64,000 nt of DNA from Bactrocera neohumeralis. Taxonomy: Eukaryota > Arthropoda > Insecta > Diptera > Tephritidae. Location: the NCBI RefSeq assembly GCF_024586455.1, contig NC_065923.1, positions 36,814,370 through 36,878,369 on the forward strand, given 5' to 3'. The notes beneath the pieces were generated by a model. That model did no database searches and was not told where the DNA came from. It was given only the letters and a program-made list of their open reading frames with translations. This document shows positions 11,935 to 22,709 of the stretch, one piece after another (position 1 is the first letter of the stretch; each line of letters opens with the position of its first letter). The position numbers and the translations under genes were made by a program.

Positions 11935-12565
11935 TCATGCATCCCGAAAAATGCACTGTTTGGTGTGGTTTGTACGCTGGTGGAATCATTGGACCGTATT
12001 TTTTCAAAGATGCTGTTGGACGCAACGTTACGGTGAATGGCGATCGCTATCGTTCGATGCTAACAAACTTTTTGTTGCCAAAAATGGAAGAACTGAACTT
12101 GGTTGACATGTGGTTTCAACAAGATGGCGCTACATGCCACACAGCTCGCGATTCTATGGCCATTTTGAGGGAAAACTTCGGAGAACAATTCATCTCAAGA
12201 AATGGACCCGTAAGTTGGCCACCAAGATCATGCGATTTAACGCCTTTAGACTATTTTTTGTGGGGCTACGTCAAGTCTAAAGTCTACAGAAATAAGCCAG
12301 CAACTATTCCAGCTTTGGAAGACAACATTTCCGAAGAAATTCGGGCTATTCCGGCCGAAATGCTCGAAAAAGTTGCCCAAAATTGGACTTTCCGAATGGA
12401 CCACCTAAGACGCAGCCGCGGTCAACATTTAAATGAAATTATCTTCAAAAAGTAAATGTCATGAACCAATCTAACGTTTCAAATAAAGAACTGATGAGAT
12501 TTTGCAAATTTTATGCGTTTTTTTTTAAAAAAAAGTTATCAAGCTCTTAAAAAATCACCCGATAG
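11935..12565 (+). mobile_element. DD41D (rosa-like) mariner, copy 3 (best preserved catalytic half)
   Basis: An open frame from 11859 to 12455 is transposase-like from about 11935 (MLMHPEKCTVWCGL). Numbered from the ATG at 11859, the second catalytic Asp is D89 in WFQQDGATCHTA and the third is D131 in CDLTPLDYFLWG, with 41 residues between them. This is the DD41D spacing. The C-terminus is MDHLRRSRGQHLNEIIFK. The right end reads AAAAATCACCCGATA near 12550. The first catalytic Asp and the DNA-binding half are absent, so it cannot act alone. It splits LINE copy B. Confidence 0.9.
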
Positions 12566-13400
12566 AATCTGCCGATCAGCCTCAACCCATTTGGAGATGT
12601 TTCCTCCTGGAGACTGAATTTACCGACTGTTGTGCCAAAGATACCATTTTTGCCATCCCTGGCGTTAAAGTTGCCAAACACGATTTTGACATCGTGGCGC
12701 AGCTCTCATAAGTGTCCTCAAGCGCTCATAGAAGGCATCTGTGGTCCTTCTCTTCCGTCAGGGCGTGGGCGCAAATCAGCGATATGTTGAAGAACTTCAC
12801 TTTGATGCAGATTGTGGCTAGACGTTGATTCACCGAAGTGAATGACAGTACTCGGCGACGGAGTCTCTTTCCCACCACGAATCCCACACCGAACTTGCGC
12901 TCCTTGATATGGCCACTCTAGTAAATACCACAAGGACCTACTCGTCTCAGACATTATCTCATCCGACGCACTTCTGGAGCGGCGGTGACGTAAACCTTTA
13001 TTCTAACGACGGCATCAACCAGCTGTGCAACGGCACCTTTCCCAATTAAAGTACCGTGCATTCCAGGCGCATACTCTTAAATCACAATACTTAACACCTT
13101 AATACGTTTACAGTAGTCGTCGTCAGAAGTAGCGATTTCCAAACCCAGCGCACAATACTGGGGAGGGATTAATGTTTCAACCTCTCACTTTAGCTCGCCT
13201 TCAAACGTATGATTTTTGGCTACCCAGAGGATATTTGGTCTAAGACCGTAAGTCTCCAGCTGCTTGAGTCATATGTAAAGGAACCATTTCTGGTCCCTCT
13301 CAAGTGAATGGCGCTCAGAGAACTTTCCTCACTTACGTGAACTTCTACACATGGCTTAATCCTCCATCATTGCTTTAGAAGATATCTCGTCAAGTAAAAA
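12566..13400 (-). mobile_element. LINE copy B, endonuclease part
   Basis: The minus strand reads AWNARYFNWERC near 13045-13080, SETSRSLWYLLEWPYQ near 12905-12954, ERKFGVGFVVGKRLRRR near 12850-12895, RLATICIKVKFFNISLICAHA near 12765-12825 and KSCLATLTPGMAK near 12660-12690. This is an AP-type endonuclease domain like that of 'endonuclease-reverse transcriptase' proteins. Upstream DNA to about 13400 may be the element's 5' region. Stops and shifts are present. It continues, beyond a nested mariner, into 11481-11934. Confidence 0.7.
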
Positions 13401-13429
13401 AGTTTTCCCCACAAGAACTTAATTTATTA

Positions 13430-13640
13430 TTCACTTTGTATGGCATCTATATGCTATTGAGGTCAGATACGGTTCCGATAAATGAGCAGTTTTTTGGGGA
13501 CAAAAATTACGTTTGCAAAATTCAGCTCGATGTCTCAAAAACGGAGGGACTTCTTCGCATATACATACATACTTATATAGACAGACGGTCGGGTGGGTTT
13601 CAACCTACTCGGCGTGCTGATCACTTATATGTAGAAAATC
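13430..13640 (-). repeat. Hairpin/(GTCY)n repeat family 1, fragment
   Basis: On the plus strand TTTGTATGGCATCTATATGC, then CCGATAAATGAGCAG and GACAGACGG appear in the same order as the reverse complement of 27055-27240. It is therefore a diverged minus-strand piece of that repeat. No coding capacity. Confidence 0.6.
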
Positions 13641-14149
13641 CCTCCTTAACTTGGGTTCAAAAAAGTAAATAAATTGGAAATACTCTTCCTCTTCCTATCA
13701 GTCATTACCTCCTATTTTCCAAGGCAAACCTAAGAAACTTTAAAGAACGCAATTTCCTTCAATTCTAACAATTATATTTGCATATTTAATTTTATTCGTT
13801 AATTATATTTCACTCACAGTAATTACAGTACAGAGAAGCCTAAACGAATGCATGTCTACAAACAAATGTTACAGATTCTCACACAAACCGACAAACCTTT
13901 ATGAATATTTGAGCTTGGAGATTTTCAAGCTATCATATGAGCATACAGATGTGTTTTCCAATTGCAGCTTCGAACGAGATATTTTAGTACCGTTTGTTAT
14001 TGAATTATTACTGAATCCCTTGAATGATTAAATAAACAAATCTGATTGTATTTGGATCATAAGGTTTGAAGTATTCAATATACCCAGTCGGAAAAGACGC
14101 GAGTGTAAACCGAAAATGAACATTGTTCCTTGGATATGAGAGTCAATTG
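13641..14149. other. Unassigned AT-rich DNA
   Basis: Nothing recognisable: no open frame of note, no terminal repeats and no family motif. Confidence 0.4.
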
Positions 14150-14440
14150 TTATTGGGTCGTTCATGAAATAACTTCATTTTTTAGTACATTTCAGCACGA
14201 CTTTTTTATTTTGTTAAACATTTTGTAAATTTATATATTCTCCATTTTTGTTCAATGCCTTGCATCTTTCGGACAAGAGATTGATTCCACGATGACAAAA
14301 GATTGGTCCACAGTTATCCCATTCAAAAAATTTTGCAGAGACCGGAGCAAGTAATAATCCTTAATATCCAAGTCTGGTGAATATGGTGGGTATGGTAACA
14401 CATTCCATTCAAACTGTAAAAGCTTTCGTCGAGACTTCAA
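14150..14440 (-). pseudogene. Mariner transposase, C-terminal remnant
   Basis: Minus-strand frame 14440-14252 reads LPYPPYSPDLDIKDYYLLRS, then LQNFLNG. The third catalytic Asp of the PPYSPDL-x-x-x-DYYL signature is kept. The upstream catalytic residues are missing, so only the last quarter of a DD34D-type transposase and its 3' tail remain. Confidence 0.7.
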
Positions 14441-14684
14441 ATTTGTATGAGGCTCGTATCAATTGCCCATATACTGCCATAGCAGAGTTACCTATATTGT
14501 CCATAGTTAGGCTTCCTCAAAGGCATTGCAATGGCTGTTCGAAACCATAGTCAAGACTAAATTATTTATAGAGTATTCATCTGGTAGAGTACGCACGTGC
14601 ATTGCTGCAAAGGCTCAGAAAGTGAAAGTGGTCAAAACCGAACATTCTGAAGTTTGAGCCACTGTTTCACAGAATCTACTCCTG

Positions 14685-15020
14685 TTGTTTTTTTCTCTGC
14701 TCACATTCCGACAAGGAGTATATGGGCTTGGTTTTAGGCTGCCTTACCACAGCAGTGGACCACATCAGTTTCTCAAAGAAGTGGTTACTATTAAGGCCAC
14801 AGTAGATGTATTACTCCGGATTGCAGACTCTTTCAGGGAAGCTAGCATTCACTCCTACAGCCGAGCCGCAATACTAGAGTTGAGCTTTTTTTATTACCAG
14901 ACTCTTTTGAGTGTTTGGCCACTGTAAAACTACCGGAAACTGTAATGCTGCTACTGGGAACTGCAAAGCAGGGAACGAACTGGATCGCTGTAGCTGTGGC
15001 GCAACCTTCTACTTCATTTT
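14685..15020 (+). pseudogene. RNase H domain fragment of a non-LTR element
   Basis: The frame reads QGVYGLGFRLPYHSSGPHQF, then VVTIKATVDVLL and SFREASIHSYSRAAILELS. This matches the order of core strands in retroelement RNase H (LRFRLPDHCSVFQAE, then IYSDSQAAI). The usual catalytic Asp in SDSQ is Tyr here (SYSR), and the Glu of FQAE is displaced. A GNCKAGNELDRC stretch near 14960 continues in another frame. Inactive fragment. Confidence 0.6.
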
Positions 15021-16106
15021 ATTTTTCCAACAAATATTTTAGGAATTCTACAAACTGGTGTCAGAAGTACAGGTTTCTCTGCAAGGGTTCTGCAATTCAG
15101 ATACATATTCATTCACACATGCATACTTATTAGACATTTCTCATTGCTGCTTCTGCTTCTGCCGCTTTTGAGCTTTCAAATCGGCAAATAAAATCTCACT
15201 TGAAATCAAACCGCCATCCATTCACTCGGCCATTCATTCAATCGTTCATTCATACTTTTTCCCTTTTATCACTAAATTTAATTTCATTACATTCGAATTG
15301 CCTACAACAACAGCAGCAATTCGATGCAGAATGATAGAGCTGGAATACAATTAAATTCCATTAGTTGGCAATTCATTCTCAATTTTCTCACAGCCCAAAT
15401 TCCTTTTCATCAGTCATTCGGCATTAAGGCCTCCCCTAGTTGGTGTGTGTGTGGATGGGTAATTGCGCGCTGATAGAGAAGCTTCGTTGTTTGCGAGAAG
15501 GATTTGGCTTCCAAACGGAAAATGTCCAATATTTTATCATTGCTCGAATGCCACCGAATGGGTTTTCGCTCTTATCAGCTTGAGGCCACACGGCTGTCCG
15601 TAAATATGGCCATTGAAAATCTTTGAAAATGTAGCCCGACTTGTTTGCCTACTGAAACTATAATTGCAATTTAGATAATTGCAAAATATACACATAAATA
15701 CATTTACTTCTTGCATAGGAAAATGGGAACTCATATTGATGGGAAATTAAACAATTTATTTTCGCCATTTGAATCAAAATTTCGCGGACTTTTATGTATA
15801 ATTAGTTTCAATACATAAAATCGAAAACTAATATACTTTTGAAGGTGAATGAAGTCGTCTTTCAATTCATATGACAACCAATTCCCTTACTTTTGAATGT
15901 AACCAGTTGTTTTTAAACTTTTGGAATGAAAAAATAACCTTCGAGCTTTTTCTGTGTTTGGCATCAATCGTCATCGAGTAGTCGTCAAACTTGTTTGGCT
16001 GCTCAGGTCTTTCAAACCAAAATCTTTACTTCTATATGCAATTCTGTCTTGAGTCATTTTCCTTTATAAAAAAAGTACAAAAAAGAAGTAAAAATAAATA
16101 TTAATA
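15021..16106. other. TE-poor DNA, possible enhancer island
   Basis: Between 15130 and 15760 the DNA looks single-copy and has many ATTA/TAAT cores, a CAACAACAGCAGCAA tract near 15306 and a (TG)n tract near 15443. No coding exon is seen. The 65-codon minus frame at 15537-15734 has no family resemblance. 15760-16106 is AT-rich and unassigned. Confidence 0.35.
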
Positions 16107-16505
16107 CTGTGCGAAAAAAGTAAGATTTTATTCATAATTTTAAAATTCTTAATTTATAATTTAAAATCTATGTCGTCCCCTAAAGTAATTCCCCTTGACC
16201 CCAATACACTTTTGCTAACATTTTTTTTCCAATCGTCGAAACAGTTGTTAAAATCAATTTACGAAATAGTTCACTGCGCCTAGCGATTCACGTTTAATGA
16301 CTTCAATTGACTCAAAAATATCCTAATCCACTTTACGCAGTTCAGAAAGACAAGACAAGCGTTTACTAAAAATTAATGACTATTTTGATGTGACATTTGG
16401 CACAGATGTCATTGACGGTCATACCAACCTAAAAAAAAAATATTTCGAAGAATGGGTTTTCGCACCAAATTTAAAATAAAAAGCCTTATTATTTTTTGCT
16501 CACGG
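16107..16505. mobile_element. 399-bp MITE-like deletion derivative of a mariner
   Basis: The element is flanked by TA on both sides. The left end CTGTGCGAAAAAAGTAAG and the right end, read inward as CCGTGAGCAAAAAATAATAAG, form imperfect terminal inverted repeats. The interior GCGATTCACGTTTAATGAC near 16280 and AATATTTCGAAGAATGGGTT near 16439 match positions about 61519 and 62429 of the mariner at 61.4-62.5 kb, on the same strand. The transposase centre is missing. Confidence 0.75.
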
Positions 16506-16559
16506 TATATTATAATACTTTTCTTGACTAGAAATAATTGTTGCAGAAAAGAAATATAG

Positions 16560-17280
16560 AAAAGTTCACTTCTACGTGCTCTTCTTCCTCTGCATCCTCC
16601 GACGAGTACTGCGTCGTGTACTTTCAGAGCTGGAGTGTTTTCATCCATTCGAATGACATGATCTAGCCAGCGTAGCCACTTCTCTTAATTTGCGGAACTA
16701 TTAACAAACTAATGTCGTCATATATCTCGTACAGCTCATCGTACCATCGACAGCGGTATTCGACATTCGATTATTATGCCAGCATGCATTCTTGTAAAGA
16801 TTGTAACACTATTAGCTCAATATCGAATAATTTTTTAAAAAATAATCGTTCGATAAGGAGGAAGAAACCTTGTTTGGTATCAAACGGTTTGAGGTATCGA
16901 CCAAAGCGTTTGGTATTGCTCAAATTCACTACACAGCCGTATTAGTTTTGCGGGGATACCACCTTTCCTCCTTTCAAGGCTTTTTCAAGATTTGGCACAT
17001 GTTGAATATGTAGTCACTTGTTGATTTTCCAGCTTGAGCTTGAAGCTACACTATTTTGTCTAATCCAAAATCCAATGGTTTTGTTTTATTCTTAAGGAGC
17101 TTGAAATATGCTTACGAGTTCTTGATGAGTTATCAAAGAGTAGGAAAAAGCAGAGCATCGGTCGGCTGTCTTAATTGAAATAAGCGATATGTTAAGAACT
17201 CACTTTGATAGGCTGACGTTGTTCACCGAAGTGAATGACAGTACTCGGCGACGGAGTCTCTTTTCCCAAAAAATATATAA
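16560..17280 (-). mobile_element. LINE copy B2, internally deleted
   Basis: The minus strand contains RMDENTPALKVHDAV near 16610-16650, YRCRWYDELYEIYDDI near 16710-16760, FGIPAKLIRLC-like and FDTKQGF remnants near 16870-16935, and KSTSDYIFNMCQIL near 16990-17030. Next comes the linker near 17045-17110, then endonuclease remnants (VIHFGE-like) near 17190-17270. Much of the RT and endonuclease is gone. The join between linker and RT equals that in copy B. Confidence 0.65.
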
Positions 17281-17419
17281 TCTTCCTCCGCCGACATATT
17301 CCTTATTGGCATTTAACAAAAAATTGAAATTTTAACTTGAGATTTTTGATTAAAAAATAGTGTTTTCTTCGATTATAGATCAATATAAGGAGACACATTA
17401 AATATTTTAAATAAAAAAT

Positions 17420-18040
17420 AAGTAAGGAAGAACTAAGTTTGGGGCATGACCAAACATTTCATACTCTTGCAACTTGCAAGAATTTAAGCCACGAAAGAAA
17501 CATCAGGTACATAAAGCTTGTTAGCTACATGGGGTCTAGGACAAATTTTCACACGATTTTATTTATTCTAAACACAAATATGCACCGTTATATGAAAAAA
17601 GCGCTCTCTTAATTTTATTAAGATAACTCACATATAGGCTGATGTATGCGGTATAAAATCACGCGAAAGTTCGAAAATCTTTATAATAGGTATATGGAGA
17701 CTCAGAGAAGTATTAACCCGATTCAAATTTTCATTTTTGATACACAGAGATACTATTATCAGGAAAGCATTCTCTTCAAATCTCAATTATACATCTCACA
17801 CATTGACCGATATTTTCGAAAAAAAAGTCGATAATAGATATTACTTATATTAATTGCTTCTTGCTCTGTGCACTGGAAAGTGAAAGAAACAAATGGAATT
17901 TAAAATTGTTTAAAATTGCCTGGTTGCAATCCGATTTCGACCATTTTCACACTTTGGACATGAGAAGAATGCCACGTGCTAAATTTGGTCAAAATCGATA
18001 GGTAGGGTACGTGATTTCACCAAAAAGTCGGCGGTGTTAC
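17420..18040 (-). repeat. Hairpin/(GTCY)n repeat family 2, diverged copy
   Basis: It starts AAGTAAGGAAGAACTAAG at 17427 and continues CATACTCTTGCAAC near 17460. This is the reverse complement of the family 2 end seen at 39786 and 45879. The interior (about 17790-18000) is strongly diverged and lacks the GTCY cluster. No coding capacity. Confidence 0.5.
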
Positions 18041-18049
18041 GCCCATCGT

Positions 18050-18137
18050 CTAATTCTCACAACGGCTCCCATAAAGCCCCGGAATTTAAGTGTGCTCTGC
18101 CCAATCCACAAAAAGGGAGACCCCACAATCTGCGCAA
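18050..18137 (+). mobile_element. LINE fragment (RT N-terminal region)
   Basis: The plus strand reads LSVLCPIHKKGD at about 18088-18125, the start of the RT domain of the same LINE family as copy A. It stops where a DD41D mariner end (AGGGTGATCCATTT) begins. Confidence 0.65.
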
Positions 18138-18890
18138 AGGGTGATCCATTTAGAGAATCTATATTTTTTTAAAGAAAAAACAAAAACTTCAATTTTAATG
18201 GGGAAAGTTTACTATCATTCGAAATAATATTCTCTGGCATTTATATTTTGAAGATTGTCTCTTTCAAATGTTGGCCACGGCTACGTCCCAGATGGTCAAT
18301 CCGTTGAGTCCAATTTTCAATGACTCGTTCGATGAGTTCGACTGGTAACTGGCGAATGACATGCGTGATGTTTTGTTTTAAGGCCTGAATCGAAGCGAGA
18401 TTGTCCGCGTATACTTAAGACTTTACATATCCCCACAGGACAAAGTGGCCAATCGATTAGCCCAAAACGTGAAATTATCTGCTCAACGAAATGTTCTCTC
18501 ATTCATTGATTGATGCGATTTGTTGGAAGAGTTGAGGCCAAATGTCCCCAAGATCACGAGTTTCAATTTCAGGCATCAAATAGTCATGGCGTGATAACGA
18601 TCGCTATTGATGGTTACGTTCTCACCGGCATCATTTTTGAAGAAATATGGACCGATGATTCCACCGGCTCACAAACCACACCAAACCGTTGTTTTTTCTG
18701 GATGAAATGGCAGCTCTCGAAACTTTTCAGGTTGCTCTTCGACCAAAATGTGGCAATTTTGCTTGTTTACATGTCCATTAAGACAGAAATGGGCCTCATC
18801 GCTGAACAAAATTTGATTTGAAAACGTCGGATCTTCTTGGAACTTTTCAAGACAGCATAGAGCGGAGTAATGTCGCTTGAAAAGGTGCAG
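18138..18890 (-). mobile_element. DD41D (rosa-like) mariner, copy 4, 5'-truncated
   Basis: The end GGGTGATCCATTTAGAG at 18139 is followed by the minus-strand C-terminal region. The region coding WFQQDGAT-like residues lies near 18530, GENVTINSDRY-like near 18590-18615, KTTVWCGL near 18680-18705 and LFSDEAHFCLNGH near 18770-18810. The homology ends near 18888, so the DNA-binding half is missing. Frameshifts are present. Confidence 0.75.
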
Positions 18891-18899
18891 AGGCAGAGT

Positions 18900-19760
18900 T
18901 ATAAAATAAGTATTTTAATTTTCTATAAAAATTATAGTAATTGGTTATAATAATGGAATTTCTTCGTCTTGGTAACAATTAAATTAATTGTCTTCACGTC
19001 AAATAAGAAAAGGTGGAACCGAAATGGTTGGACATCAAACACTAAGCATAATTGCATTGACAAAAGCAATCACAACTAATTAGATCTGCTTTGCATCCCA
19101 CCATGTGCCCAGGGCTTTTAAAATGCCAACAAATGTGGGCTTTGCCAGGGCAATGATGAAGTTTGGCAATTAATTCGGCGCTCCCGTTGAATGTCAAGTA
19201 AATTGGCAGCTTCAACCAATTCAATTCACACAGTGATTTACTGCCGGTATCTGCATGCGCCTGTATGTGTGTGTTTGTGTAAGTGTGCGTGCATTAAATT
19301 GACAAAATTTGCAGCTTATGCCCATCAAATTTAAACTTTCAATTACATAAGTGCTTTGTCGGCGCAAAGCCGGCGCCAGCAGCGACATAATCAAAATTGG
19401 AATTGCAGCTTTTCAGGCGGTGAAATGCTGAAACAAAAGCGGCATCCTCCATTTGGCAAATTTAACCATTCACAAAATTTACACCCATCAATGTTGAAAC
19501 AGAGTTTTGTTGTTGTTGTTGTTGTTGTTGCATTGTGCTCACAAACTATTTAAATGCTATAAATGCCAATTGTTTTCCACCTCTGCGTGTATGTGTGTGC
19601 GTGTATGTGTGTTCAATATGCCAGAATTGCTGTGTAATTAGCAATTGTGAAACTTACTAAAACTGATTAGACAGCAACAACAACAATTTTGTGTGACAGG
19701 TGGAAATCCGGTGAGATGCTGATAAAAGCACGTATTTCGTATTAATATTCAGTCCGTGTG
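18900..19760. promoter_or_regulatory. Candidate cis-regulatory island rich in TAAT cores
   Basis: This TE-poor stretch has clustered homeodomain-type cores: AATTAAATTAATTG near 18978, CTAATTAG near 19076, CAATTAATTCGG near 19167 and GTAATTAGC near 19634. It also has a CAGGTG E-box near 19698, a (GTT)8 run at 19507-19530 and two TG-rich tracts. Such clusters are common in dipteran enhancers. Function is inference only. No coding exon is seen. Confidence 0.3.
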
Positions 19761-20579
19761 ATACAATTTGGAAATAATGTAGCAACAAATCAAACACCTT
19801 GTCGGTGCGTATATATAATATGTTTGTGTGTATTTATGAAAGCTTCCGCAGGGAGTAAAAGGCAAAGCTGCTTACTTTGTGAACGCAGTTCTGGCAAAGC
19901 AGTGGGTAACCAATGCACTTCTTTCAAAACCACCAGCATGCTTCCTTTACTATTTTCCATGAAGAATCTCAAACGAAGCATTCTATTGTATGTATATATG
20001 TATGCAAAGAAAGCACCTCTAGGAAATCGTACCAGTTCGATATCAGCTGGGATTACCACTAAAACTTGTGTTCATCGTCAAGTTTTCTTGCGTTGCGATG
20101 GTTCCACTGCTGCCCTGCTTTCCAAGACTAGCCGATATGCGAAACGAGGTTAAAAAAGTTGACTCTGGGGTTGTCTGCTGATGTATTAGAGGCGAGCTTC
20201 GTAGCTTGAAATATACTGCTGTGGTCCGCCAGATAAATATTTAATGTGTTGCGCGCAGTTAACATACGTCTACGCTAACAATCTTTTTCTACATTTACTA
20301 TTAAACTTCTTTCCCAAATCAAAAGTGAAATCATGTAGTCGATGCTTGCCAATCAGCAATTACTCACTAGTTATGGCCGAAGATTATATTGTATTTATAA
20401 ATTATCCTCAAGCCACTAGTCGCTCCTCCGATTTTGCCGTAATTCTTTCAGCGAAGCTGTCTCTAGGAGTTTTTAGAGCTGCTGCTTGCAGGGTGCAGCG
20501 AGTTTCCGAACCCTTTCCTTGGTCTTACATTAGTCTTACAATCGATGTGTAGGACGAGCGCATGAGAGAGGGAGAAAAT
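19761..20579. other. Unassigned DNA, possibly decayed non-LTR sequence
   Basis: Open frames up to 131 codons occur on both strands, but none has a recognisable motif. The minus strand might hold decayed non-LTR sequence continuing from 20.6-20.9 kb; I cannot align it by eye. Confidence 0.3.
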
Positions 20580-20890
20580 CTCCAGGTTGTGCAAGGTATC
20601 TGGCTACACATATATGGCTACACACATATACCATTGGTGGCTTTTCTTACTTTCGTTTTTCTACAGAAGTTTGTTGTCCGAGTCTACCCTAAGGTATTTG
20701 GTGTGGTCCCTGAAATTTTTGTCAAATTATCGAACTGAGCATCCGTGGATGCATTTGTACTTTAATGGAAACAGGTAGATCCGTTTTTACTGGATTCAAC
20801 CGCAGACCCGCTTGCGATGCCCAATTTTAGACTGTTAAGATGACTATGTCGTCTTGAAGATTTTTCTGTCTAATTGCCTTAACAATTGGT
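20580..20890 (-). pseudogene. Non-LTR RT fragment (palm region)
   Basis: On the minus strand, ending near 20840, DDIVILT is followed by LGIASGLRLNPVKTDL and, near 20690, KYLRVDSDNKLL. These correspond to the ADD motif, the LSVNPNKTELV stretch and the KYLGV-LDSKL stretch of RTs that carry RNase H. The motif order is right, but frames change and stops interrupt. Confidence 0.55.
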
Positions 20891-21039
20891 ATCTCCAGTC
20901 TTTGTTTTAGCATTCCGACTAGAGTTCGAATGTCATTTATCGCAGTCTAATTGTAGGGTGCTGCCTGCTCTGACTAGTTCATCTGCTTGTTAGATCCACT
21001 AAGAAATCAAGCCATTCTTTCATTATTTGATGAAATTCT

Positions 21040-21190
21040 TAGAGGCTTTTGCAATTCAAAACAAACATTTTTGATTAATTGCTGTGATCCCTGCGTTATG
21101 GTAGTTGTCTGATAGTCGGAAAGCAATTTTGGTATTTAGTTTTGCTGAAAAGACGCCATCTCCCACGATGCAGACCCATCCCTGTGTTTT
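21040..21190 (-). pseudogene. Possible RNase H fragment of a non-LTR element
   Basis: The minus strand reads GDGVFSAKLNTKIAFRLSDN, resembling the GGGVYSEELN-x-KISFRLPDHCSV strand pair of retroelement RNase H. It lies 5' of the RT piece on the same strand, which is the wrong order, so it came from another copy or a rearrangement. Confidence 0.4.
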
Positions 21191-22640
21191 TGGACCCATT
21201 TCTGTGTTAGGACCTACCCCGGTGTCCCTGTTCACCTCATATCCATTCCCCTGTTTTGAAAGTGAAGAAAAAATTTCGAAAACCTTGTGGTCGATCCTCA
21301 GAACACCACGAGAAGACGAAAGTAGCCTGGTTCTACTCTAAATATTGTTTGTCCAATTCGTTGTTTTCCTACTGGTTAGCCACTTATTTTGTACACTATT
21401 CCGCACTTCATACCAACATTAAGCATAAGTTTTAAGTGTAAACGAATAAGCAAATTCACTCACTTCCCCCAAATCATCCACATCAGCCACAAAATGCCTA
21501 CGCTTATGTATATTTACATGCCATTTTCACTCAGATCCATGCTCAACTCAAGATTGAAGAGGATTGGCGCGGCAATGACATGTGGTTGCACCTCTTGTTG
21601 GAAAATGATTACACGTCCATCATGTCTAATTCACATGCCTGAATGTCGTTCAGATGTACCAACATTCAAAGCGCTTAAGACTTGGATCCATCCACAGCAT
21701 TTCGCTATGTCCGGGGCTTGTTTTTTGCGTGCTAAAATATGTGTAACTGTGTTGCGAATGCCATGTAGGCAGAGAGGAAATTACTTTCGAATTCAGTTGG
21801 CATTCAGTCTCATTGAGCTTCTGTGAAAAAAAACAGTTGTGACTACTGAAACGAATGTCCTACCGAAGTGCTCCTGCACATGTCTTATTTAGATGTCTAT
21901 ATGCTTACGGTCATGTAAAGAGTGACAATTGGGGAGTAGCATTTTCAGTGATTTTCTCATTAAATTATTAATGGCCGTATAATTAAAGTAGTTAAAGGCC
22001 GAGAATAGAAATTAATTCACTGCAGTTGAATTTGAATTTTGAACTGTAGAAATGAAATTGTGATGGTTTGCTACATAAATACTAGTTCACATATCTTCTC
22101 ACTATCTCAGCAGAAAAGTAGGCAGTTGAGACCTCCTATCTTTTTTGAAATGATCATCTATAACAAAGTCACTAGGTATGCATCGTCTAAAGAGATTGTT
22201 TTTACGTTTGATTCACTTTAAGATCCAATTCATTTTCTAACAGAAATAGCAACAACAATTGGACGAAAATAATAAGATTAGCGCAGATCTGTCTGGTTGC
22301 ATTAAGATTTGAGGTTACTCTAGTATACTTGTGAACATATTTCGATATAAATTTTTGAATATTGCTCACACTCGGACCGATATATCCGGCATAAAGTCAC
22401 CTAGTGTATATGGGAGTTATGACAATTTGTGCCCCGATTTCACATATTTTTGGTAATAACCACTATACTTGTATAGATATTTGTGTTGTGCAATAAATAC
22501 GGTATAGAGCCAACCAAAAGGTAGAAAACTTATATTTGATATATGAGGGTTAAAATTAGTTTTAAATCGTTTTCATCCACTCTTGGCACTTTTACATACA
22601 ATTAGTAGATTTAGATACTTCCTGAGCTTCATTAAGGTCA
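21191..22640. repeat. Mostly unassigned; decayed family 2-like repeat at 22280-22620
   Basis: 21200-22270 holds nothing I recognise; the 145-codon frame at 21389-21826 lacks any motif. At 22370-22410 CACTCGGACCGATATATCCGG and nearby TATAGAGCCAACCAAAAGG look like the decayed family 2 interior seen at 17.8 kb. Confidence 0.3.
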
Positions 22641-22709
22641 CTCACATACATATTTACTGACGTTTGCCTTTTAAGCATATTTCGGGATTAGAAAACAAAA
22701 AAATATATA
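22641..22709 (-). mobile_element. 3' end of mellifera-type mariner (host of nested mariner)
   Basis: The reverse complement reads TTTTTGTTTTCTAATCCCG, then AAATATGCTTAAAAGG. It aligns with the 3' untranslated end of the related mariner at about 30631-30668 (TTTTTGTTCGCAAATCCCG, then AAATATAAAAGG). The 5' part of the same element is at 23623-24190. Confidence 0.6.

Noticed and set aside
19758..20153. 131-codon plus-strand frame
   Set aside because: No motif recognised; possibly antisense of decayed non-LTR sequence.
21389..21826. 145-codon plus-strand frame
   Set aside because: No domain, no signal peptide and no conserved motif; surrounding DNA is decayed repeat.
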